From positions 1-20,648 of the forward strand of contig JAGVXZ010000018.1 in the NCBI GenBank assembly GCA_018303515.1: a stretch of DNA of 20,648 nucleotides, in the 5' to 3' direction. The notes beneath the pieces were generated by a model. It had not been told where the DNA came from, did not search any database, and saw nothing but the letters and a program-made list of their open reading frames with translations. Within the stretch, counting starts at the first letter, position 1. The number at the start of each line of letters is the position of its first letter. This DNA comes from Candidatus Woesearchaeota archaeon (lineage in GTDB: Archaea > Nanobdellota > Nanobdellia > SCGC-AAA011-G17 > GW2011-AR18). Below, in pieces: positions 15,523 to 20,648 of the stretch. The position numbers were made by a program, and so were the translations under genes.

Positions 15523-16434
15523 TTATTGTGTTTTTTTGAAGTAATTTATGGTCTCTTTTAGCCCTTGTTCTAATGTGTAGTTTATTCTAAATCCATATTT
15601 CTCTAATTTTTTACTTGATAAAGAATTTCTTTTAACTTCCCCTTTAATTTCATCATCATATAAAATTTTAGAATTTGAATTAGATAAATTTTTTATCATT
15701 TTTGCTAATTTATTTATTGTGATTTCTCTTTCAGTTCCGATTGTGAAAGTTCCGTCAAGTTCCATCCCTTTAATTAATCCATTTACTAAATCACTAACGT
15801 AAATAAAATCTCTTGTTTGTTCTCCATCACCAAAAATAGTTAAATTCTTATCTTCTAGCGAATTGTTAATGAAAATTGAAATAACTCCACCCTCACCTTT
15901 ATCATCTTTTCTTTGTCTTGGCCCATAACAATTAGTAGACCTTATTATACAATAGTTAATTTCTTTTATTTTTTTAAACATTTCTAAATAATTTTCAATT
16001 GTAAGTTTTCCAACTCCATAAGGTGTGTTATGATCTAAATATGATTCTTCATTTAAAGGAAGATTATAATTTTTACCATAAACTGCTGCTGTGGAAATGA
16101 AAATTATTTTTTTAATTTTGTGTTTTATAAGTTCATTAATGATATTTAAACTTCCAAGAATATTTATTTCTGCATCATAAACTGGATTCTCTAAAGAAGT
16201 TCTTAAATTAATTTGTGCAGCCAAATGAAATACATAATCATAATTCTCTTTAAAAATTTCGTTTAAATCTTCCCTGATATCCTTTACTATTAATCTTGCT
16301 TTATCATTTACTTGTTCTTTTAAACCTGTTGAGAGATTATCAATTACAGTAACTTCATGTTTTAATTCAATAAGTCTATCTACTAAATGACTACCTATAA
16401 ATCCAGCACCACCAGTGACTAAGATTTTTGCCAT
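15523..16434 (-). CDS. NAD-dependent nucleotide-sugar epimerase/dehydratase (extended SDR)
   Basis: An extended short-chain dehydrogenase/reductase acting on nucleotide sugars. The NAD-binding TGGAGFIGSH (7-16) and the catalytic Ser114 region (STAAVYG) with Tyr139 and Lys143 (TPYGVGK) are present, followed by RSTNCYGPRQR and GDGEQTRDFIYVSDLV, the block typical of GalE-like and UDP-glucuronate decarboxylase/epimerase enzymes. At 303 residues it is the compact archaeal size. UDP-glucose or UDP-glucuronate 4-epimerase is most likely; sequence alone does not separate these from dTDP-sugar enzymes. The downstream dehydrogenase gene, 31 bases away on the same strand, suggests UDP-hexose or UDP-uronate chemistry. 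A TATA-like box about 25 bases before the ATG indicates a leaderless mRNA. Confidence 0.88.
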   Translation of the reverse strand: MAKILVTGGAGFIGSHLVDRLIELKHEVTVIDNLSTGLKEQVNDKARLIVKDIREDLNEIFKENYDYVFHLAAQINLRTSLENPVYDAEINILGSLNIINELIKHKIKKIIFISTAAVYGKNYNLPLNEESYLDHNTPYGVGKLTIENYLEMFKKIKEINYCIIRSTNCYGPRQRKDDKGEGGVISIFINNSLEDKNLTIFGDGEQTRDFIYVSDLVNGLIKGMELDGTFTIGTEREITINKLAKMIKNLSNSNSKILYDDEIKGEVKRNSLSSKKLEKYGFRINYTLEQGLKETINYFKKTQ

Positions 16435-16453
16435 GAGATTGTGATATGATCCA

Positions 16454-16463
16454 GATTTAATAG
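16454..16463 (-). promoter_or_regulatory. TATA-like box of the epimerase gene
   Basis: On the minus strand this reads CTATTAAATC, centred about 25 bases before the ATG at 16434. Confidence 0.45.
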
Positions 16464-16480
16464 ATTTACTGTGTAGAAAG

Positions 16481-16490
16481 CTTTATATTT
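16481..16490 (+). promoter_or_regulatory. TATA-like box of tRNA-Gly
   Basis: CTTTATATTT is centred about 29 bases before the first base of the tRNA at 16515. Confidence 0.45.
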
Positions 16491-16514
16491 AATTTTAATG
16501 ACACATATCTATAT

Positions 16515-16616
16515 GCACCGGTAGTGTAACGGTTAGCATAGGAGCCTTCCAAGCTCTTGATTCGGGAGATTTAAACAAATTGTTTGAGTCCGAAAGTTCA
16601 AATCCCGACCGGTGCA
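16515..16616 (+). tRNA. tRNA-Gly (anticodon UCC) interrupted by a T-arm intron
   Basis: Acceptor GCACCGG pairs with CCGGTGC. The D arm is 16524-16539, with stem GTGT/GCAT containing two G-U pairs. The anticodon stem GGAGC/GCTCT encloses loop CTTCCAA with anticodon TCC (16548-16550), and the discriminator base is A. The 5' T-stem strand TCGGG (16562-16566) is separated from the T loop TTCAAAT (16597-16603) and 3' strand CCCGA (16604-16608) by 30 extra bases. Removing 16567-16596 restores a perfect 5-base-pair T stem with a 7-base loop and a 72-base mature tRNA. CCA is not encoded. The anticodon loop itself has no intron. Confidence 0.95.
16567..16596 (+). other. Archaeal tRNA intron at position 53/54 with full BHB motif
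   Basis: The splice junctions fit a strict bulge-helix-bulge. The outer exon-exon helix is TTGA (16557-16560) with TCAA (16598-16601). The central 4-base-pair helix is TTCG (16561-16564) with CGAA (16591-16594). The 3-base bulges are GGA (16565-16567) and AGT (16595-16597), each cut after its second base. The inner intron helix GATTTAAAC/GTTTGAGTC has nine pairs (two G-U) with loop AAATT. The cuts implied by the motif are exactly those that rebuild the T arm, which is strong internal support. Confidence 0.92.
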
Positions 16617-16652
16617 GATTTTATTTTAGAATTAGTCTTTTATTACAGAAAT

Positions 16653-16661
16653 CTTTAAAAT
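16653..16661 (+). promoter_or_regulatory. TATA-like box of the Orc1/Cdc6-family gene
   Basis: CTTTAAAAT is centred about 27 bases before the ATG at 16684, between the tRNA-Gly and the gene. No Shine-Dalgarno site is present, so a leaderless mRNA is likely. Confidence 0.5.
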
Positions 16662-16683
16662 CTCTTAAATTTCAAATTAAAAT

Positions 16684-17757
16684 ATGGGATTATTCTCTGA
16701 TATTTTAAAATCTGATGAAACACTTTTTAAGAATCCTGTTGCTTTGGAATTTTCATTTCAACCAAAATTAATAAAATATAGAGAAGAAAAACAGCATTAT
16801 ATTGCATCTTGTATAAAACCTTTATTACAAGAAAGAGATGGAAGAAATTTAATAATCACAGGGAAACCAGGAGTTGGAAAAACTGTTTGTTTAAAACATG
16901 TTCTTGGAGAATTAGAAGAAGAATATTCTGAAGAGATCTTTTGTATTTATGTGAACTGTTGGAAGAAAGATTCACCTTTTAAAATGGTTTCTGAGATTTG
17001 CGAACAAGTGGGATATAAATGGGTACATAATAAAAGAATTGATGAATTAATTAAAGCTGCTGCTACAATCATAAATAAAAAATCTGCTGTTTTTGTGTTT
17101 GATGAAATAGATAAATTACAAGACCATTTGGTAATATATAATCTCCTTGAAGAGATTTATAAAAAATCTTTAATATTAATCACTAATGATGATGGATTTC
17201 TTTCAAAGCTTGATCAAAGGGTAAAATCGAGATTAATGCCAAATACTCTTAAATTTGAACCTTATAGTTTAATTCAAACTTCTGGTATTTTGAAACAAAG
17301 AGTAGAATGGGCTTTTTATGAAGAGGTTTTTAATGAAGAAATATTAGAATTAATTTCGAAAAAGACTTTTGAAAATGAAGATATAAGATTGGGCTTATTT
17401 TTATTAAAAGAGAGTGCTGAAATGGCAGAAGGTTTTGCAAAAAGAAAAGTTGAATTGGATCATGTAAATCAATCACTAGAAAAAATAAATGAATTTAAAA
17501 CCAAGGATTTGAATTATTTAGATAAAAAAAAACAATATCTTTTAGAATTAGTAAAGAAAAATAATGGAAAAACAATAAATGAAATTTTTAAAATATATCA
17601 AGATGAAGGTGGTAGTCAAACTTATAGAACATTTCATAGAAAGGTAAAAGATTTAGAAAGCAAAAAATTATTACAACTAAAAGAAGAATTTAGAGGAAGT
17701 TTTGGAAGAGTTACCATAGTTGAGTATGATACTAACAAAAAAATAAATGAATTTTAA
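16684..17757 (+). CDS. cdc6: Orc1/Cdc6-family AAA+ ATPase (candidate replication initiator)
   Basis: Archaeal Orc1/Cdc6 proteins bind origin DNA and help load the MCM helicase. The AAA+ core is complete: Walker A GKPGVGKT (60-67), Walker B VFVFDEID (136-143), sensor 1 Asn168 in LILITND, and the family hallmark RVKSRLMPNTLKFEPYS (179-195) with a likely arginine finger at Arg183. Sensor 2 is divergent but keeps Arg235 (EDIRLGLFLL). Residues about 280-350 fit the DNA-binding winged helix. At 357 residues it is slightly shorter than usual. An initiator role is the simplest reading; a Cdc6 paralog with a regulatory role is possible. Archaeal cdc6 genes often flank an origin, but the short upstream gap shows no clear origin-recognition repeats. 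Confidence 0.88.
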   Translation: MGLFSDILKSDETLFKNPVALEFSFQPKLIKYREEKQHYIASCIKPLLQERDGRNLIITGKPGVGKTVCLKHVLGELEEEYSEEIFCIYVNCWKKDSPFKMVSEICEQVGYKWVHNKRIDELIKAAATIINKKSAVFVFDEIDKLQDHLVIYNLLEEIYKKSLILITNDDGFLSKLDQRVKSRLMPNTLKFEPYSLIQTSGILKQRVEWAFYEEVFNEEILELISKKTFENEDIRLGLFLLKESAEMAEGFAKRKVELDHVNQSLEKINEFKTKDLNYLDKKKQYLLELVKKNNGKTINEIFKIYQDEGGSQTYRTFHRKVKDLESKKLLQLKEEFRGSFGRVTIVEYDTNKKINEF

Positions 17758-17770
17758 GCTATTTGAGAAA

Positions 17771-18601
17771 TTAAATATTCTTTTTTTCAGTTCGGATTAT
17801 TTTTTCGTCTTTTATTAGTGCTTTTGTTAATTTCATAAGTTTATCTACATAATTTTGTGTATTATCTCTTATCTCTTTAAATTCCCTTTCTGTTATTGTG
17901 CTTTTATCACCATGAGTTATTTCCTTTGATAATTTTCTTAATTGTTCGTAAAATGAAACAAGATTTTTATTCAATAATTTCCTTTTAACAAAATGTTTAT
18001 CTAGCAATTCTGCAATGTGTTCAGGTGAAGGTGGCGTAATATGTTCTGCCATAAGTAATGCATGTGAAGCATCTACTATTGCCCAAAAGTGTGATTCTAC
18101 AGATGCTAAAATACTTTGATTTGCTCTCCATAAATGTTCATATGATCTTGACATAACAGTATAAACTGCTTCTGGTGACGGTCTTATTTTTCCTCTAGCA
18201 AGTAAAACTTTTAAAGGTTCAAAAAAACCACCAACATCAATTAATGATTCTCCATATCTTAATACATTAATTACCATTGGTTCACCTGCTTTTATTTCAG
18301 CCCAAAAAGTTGTTAAGGTTACAGTTGTAACGTGAATTTTATCTCTGTTTTTTTCTTTTTCAATTAGTTTACTTAATTCTCCCCTGTACCATCCAATTAA
18401 TTCTTCATCCCAATCTACAATACAGTCATCAATTATAATTAAGATATCAATGTCACTCTTTTTTGTAGTCTCATGTTTGGCTGTACTCCCAAATAAAACA
18501 ATTGATTTAACTAAATTTCTAAACTTTTTATAGATTTTAGTTGCTACGTCGTAAGCATCTTTATAATTCTTATCTTCCTTAAGTTCTTTTTTAGAAACCA
18601 T
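17771..18601 (-). CDS. Nucleotidyltransferase domain protein with C-terminal HEPN-like helical domain
   Basis: The N-terminal third is a polymerase-beta-type nucleotidyltransferase: SIVLFGSTAKHETTKKSDIDILIII carries the Gly38-Ser39 pair and Asp50/Asp52 of the metal site. The third expected acidic residue is not evident: the strand KIHVTTVTL (88-96) has His90 there. The C-terminal half (about 125-265) is helical, with RGKIRPSPEA, a run resembling HEPN domains and a KEITHGDK motif near 226-233. A fused MNT-HEPN arrangement is known from toxin-antitoxin systems, but also from housekeeping archaeal proteins, and no separate partner gene is adjacent here. The length of 276 residues shows no truncation. 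It has its own TATA-like box (18631-18639). Substrate and role are unknown. Confidence 0.78.
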   Translation of the reverse strand: MVSKKELKEDKNYKDAYDVATKIYKKFRNLVKSIVLFGSTAKHETTKKSDIDILIIIDDCIVDWDEELIGWYRGELSKLIEKEKNRDKIHVTTVTLTTFWAEIKAGEPMVINVLRYGESLIDVGGFFEPLKVLLARGKIRPSPEAVYTVMSRSYEHLWRANQSILASVESHFWAIVDASHALLMAEHITPPSPEHIAELLDKHFVKRKLLNKNLVSFYEQLRKLSKEITHGDKSTITEREFKEIRDNTQNYVDKLMKLTKALIKDEKIIRTEKKNI

Positions 18602-18630
18602 CCTCTTTTAATAAGAATTATTGAAATGAG

Positions 18631-18639
18631 TATATAAAA
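18631..18639 (-). promoter_or_regulatory. TATA-like box of the nucleotidyltransferase gene
   Basis: On the minus strand this reads TTTTATATA, centred about 34 bases before the ATG at 18601. It abuts the stop of the upstream TIM-barrel gene, so the two genes are probably transcribed separately; a leader of a few bases is implied. Confidence 0.45.
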
Positions 18640-20607
18640 TTATTGATTAGGTGTCCCTGAAAATCTAGATCGATTCTCTCCTACTTGTCCTCCTAAAGTT
18701 TTAGGCATAGTTGAAAATGATGAACCATATAAATTAAAATGGTTTTGTGGAAATTCTATGAATGAATCTGAATGAACTGAATAAATATTCGGGTTCCACG
18801 CAGGACCACCATGTTGGCCATATATTGGAACTTTGAAATTTTGTAATACAACCGGGAATGGAGATTCTTTAAATGAGTTTGCCCATGAACCACCTTCATC
18901 AATAAATCTTCCTCTAAAATCTGTTTTTTCTAATTCTTCAATTGCTTCTTCTATTGGAATATTTGCCGTTCCTGCAGGTAAATGTGCTGAGTGAAATCCA
19001 AAATTATCCCAGATGTGAGCATGTTTAACTAATCCAGATTCACCAATTTTCTTTGTTTCTTTTCTTACTACTTCTTTTAATTCTTCATCTGATAAACCTG
19101 CATTTCTTAATGAAGAGATGTGACCTATATCCCATGTTACACCCAGATGTTGATCAATCCATTTTTGTGCTTTCTTTTTATCTACACCATCAGAAACTAA
19201 TTTCTGTATTGTTTCTTCCTTTGATTTTTGTATTGCTTCTTTTAAATCGTCTGCTCTTGTTAAAGCAGAGTCTGTCCAGAAATTTTCTACTGCTAAAGTA
19301 GGTGCTTCATCTTTAAATTTTTTGTAAGTATGTAACATAACATTTGATAATGTTTTTGCTAATTTTTCTTTTGCAAAATCGTTTATTGGGACAAATAATT
19401 TTGGAGTTTCAACATTATTAAACGTATTTGCTGCTTTGTGTCTATACAACTCATCTCCTAATCTTATCTTTTCTTTTATTTCTAATTGCCTTCCAATATC
19501 TTCTATGGATAGATTTGGTTTTCTGTTTAATTCTTGAAGATCCCTTATATCTTTCTCTTTAAGTACTGAATAAAAAATTTTTTCTCTTTGACCTATTAAT
19601 TGATTTACTTCTTTTTTTGCTTTATCTGAACCTGATTTTTGAAAAACGTCAAATAATTCCTGAAATTGCGAATTAAGATTCTGGTTAAATGTTTGAGATT
19701 CACTTTTTAACAATTGTAATTTTGATTGAGATTGATTTATTTGGGATTTAAGTGTATTAGTAAACTGCTGTTTTCTTTGTTTTTCTTCATTGTTTGTTTC
19801 TGGTAATTGGTTTAGTCTCCTTATTCCATTTAAATGTTCAGATTCTATTTCTTTTATTTCTTTTTCTCTTTTTTCAACTTCTTCTGAAATTTGTGCTAAT
19901 TCCCTTTTTTCTTTTTCCCAATTTGTATGATTTGCACTACTTAATTTTCTCTGAGTATCCCAAACTTGTTCTTTTCCAGAATCTAAATCAAATTTAATTT
20001 CATGTTTAATTTCTTGAACTTCTCCAGTGTTTTGATTAACTATTCTCATGGATCTTACACCTAAGTTATCCTCATAATTTTCTAGAACTTCATTTCCATC
20101 CTTTATTATTGGCTTTCCATTTTTATCTCTTTTAATTCTCTGTAAACCTTTTTCATAAATAATACCTTTTGTTTCTGGAGAAGTTGCATGAATAACTACT
20201 GGAACTGAATCATAGTTTCCATCTTTGTCTTTTCCTTTTGATAATAGATGTGCCCTTTCTAAAACTGTTTTTAAGAATTGTTCATTGTATCTTCTTTTAG
20301 TTTCTGTCCATATCCTTCCTTGTTCAAATCCTCCTGCATCAAATCCAACTACGGGAGCATGAAGTGAGACTCCAACATCAGCTAACTTTGCCCATTCGGA
20401 AATAGTTTTCAGATGTTGTTTTGGAATGCTTTCAAATGTTTCTACTTGTAATGCACCAATCTCGATATTCTTTACACCTTCATTTATTTTTTTTCCAAAT
20501 TCCTGTAATTGAGAAGGTACTGAAGGATTAGTTTGAGTTCCTAACCTAAATGAATGAAGTTTGTACTTTGGTTCCATTACATCTTCATAACTACCGTGAA
20601 AGTCCAT
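18640..20607 (-). CDS. AP-endonuclease-2/sugar isomerase-type TIM barrel with long helical insertion
   Basis: The fold of endonuclease IV and xylose isomerase-like enzymes can be followed strand by strand: RLGTQTN, NIEIGAL, VSLHAPV (His83), VPVVIHATSP (His140), TLAVENFW (Glu441), LGVTWDIGHI (Asp493, His496), VKHAHIWDNFG (His529/His531, Asp534) and RGRFIDEGG (Glu571). The metal-type His, Asp and Glu residues are all at strand ends. Between strands 4 and 5 lies an insertion of about 250 residues (150-400), rich in Glu, Lys and Gln and partly coiled coil (about 225-310). A C-terminal tail rich in Gly, Ser, Asn and Pro ends SRFSGTPNQ. The reaction may be sugar-phosphate isomerisation or DNA repair; the sequence does not decide. 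A TATA-like box lies 27 bases before the ATG at 20607; a second Met at residue 11 is an alternative start. Confidence 0.75.
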   Translation of the reverse strand: MDFHGSYEDVMEPKYKLHSFRLGTQTNPSVPSQLQEFGKKINEGVKNIEIGALQVETFESIPKQHLKTISEWAKLADVGVSLHAPVVGFDAGGFEQGRIWTETKRRYNEQFLKTVLERAHLLSKGKDKDGNYDSVPVVIHATSPETKGIIYEKGLQRIKRDKNGKPIIKDGNEVLENYEDNLGVRSMRIVNQNTGEVQEIKHEIKFDLDSGKEQVWDTQRKLSSANHTNWEKEKRELAQISEEVEKREKEIKEIESEHLNGIRRLNQLPETNNEEKQRKQQFTNTLKSQINQSQSKLQLLKSESQTFNQNLNSQFQELFDVFQKSGSDKAKKEVNQLIGQREKIFYSVLKEKDIRDLQELNRKPNLSIEDIGRQLEIKEKIRLGDELYRHKAANTFNNVETPKLFVPINDFAKEKLAKTLSNVMLHTYKKFKDEAPTLAVENFWTDSALTRADDLKEAIQKSKEETIQKLVSDGVDKKKAQKWIDQHLGVTWDIGHISSLRNAGLSDEELKEVVRKETKKIGESGLVKHAHIWDNFGFHSAHLPAGTANIPIEEAIEELEKTDFRGRFIDEGGSWANSFKESPFPVVLQNFKVPIYGQHGGPAWNPNIYSVHSDSFIEFPQNHFNLYGSSFSTMPKTLGGQVGENRSRFSGTPNQ

Positions 20608-20628
20608 AAGAATAAATTAAAAAAAGAA

Positions 20629-20639
20629 GTTTATAAATG
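20629..20639 (-). promoter_or_regulatory. TATA-like box of the TIM-barrel gene
   Basis: On the minus strand this reads CATTTATAAAC, centred about 27 bases before the ATG at 20607, near the right edge of the window. Confidence 0.5.
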
Positions 20640-20648
20640 TTAACATTC

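Noticed and set aside
14187..16434. Full glycan biosynthesis island
   Set aside because: Only two nucleotide-sugar genes are present; there is no glycosyltransferase, flippase or polymerase gene in the window.
16435..16683. Replication origin around tRNA-Gly and the Orc1/Cdc6-family gene
   Set aside because: No repeated origin-recognition boxes or long A/T-rich unwinding element stand out from the generally AT-rich background.
17771..18601. Toxin-antitoxin module
   Set aside because: Only one fused protein is present, with no overlapping partner gene. Flanking genes are unrelated and have their own promoters.
19053..19997. Leucine-rich membrane-like ORFs on the plus strand (19053-19301 and 19794-19997)
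   Set aside because: They lie antisense to the Lys/Glu/Gln-rich insertion of the TIM-barrel protein; antisense of such codons gives Leu/Phe/Ser runs. They have no promoter or ribosome-binding site.

Overview
The window looks like chromosomal DNA from an AT-rich archaeon with a small genome, most likely a DPANN lineage of the Woesearchaeota/Pacearchaeota kind. The archaeal assignment rests on an Orc1/Cdc6 initiator-family ATPase, an aTrm56-type tRNA 2'-O-methyltransferase, a tRNA intron with a full bulge-helix-bulge (BHB) splice motif, and TATA-like boxes centred about 24-29 bases upstream of most start codons, as expected for leaderless mRNAs. The DPANN part is inferred from base composition and the style of the surface and hypothetical proteins. 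No phage, insertion sequence or CRISPR array is visible.

Left end (1-2393, + strand): a tightly packed thiol-redox operon. A thioredoxin-fold repeat protein enters from outside the window and is broken by a frameshift plus an internal domain deletion. It is followed by a CcdA/DsbD-beta-type membrane electron carrier and a zinc finger-membrane helix-DUF3105-like fusion. A DUF1003 membrane protein (2521) follows under its own promoter.

Middle left (2906-5831): a PAP2 lipid phosphatase-like protein (-), tRNA-Thr(GGU) (+), a patatin-like hydrolase (-) and an M17 leucyl aminopeptidase (-).

Centre (5894-11498, + strand): two unrecognised helical proteins, adenylate kinase and Trm56, the last three linked by 4-base overlaps; then a SAM methyltransferase and an 872-residue surface protein with a PKD domain and a C-terminal membrane anchor.

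Right centre (11585-16434, - strand): a P-type IIA cation ATPase, a UDP-glucose/GDP-mannose dehydrogenase and an NAD-dependent sugar epimerase. The last two probably supply nucleotide sugars for surface glycans.

Right end: tRNA-Gly(UCC) with a 30-base intron inside its T arm, the Orc1/Cdc6-family ATPase (+), a nucleotidyltransferase-helical domain protein (-), and a TIM-barrel isomerase/endonuclease-fold protein with a roughly 250-residue, partly coiled-coil insertion (-).

No stretch over 300 bases lacks a gene. The longest gene-free gap is 2394-2520, which holds a T-rich terminator region and the promoter of the DUF1003 gene. The clearest unusual features are the T-arm tRNA intron, the decayed thioredoxin repeat gene and the insertion-bearing TIM barrel.
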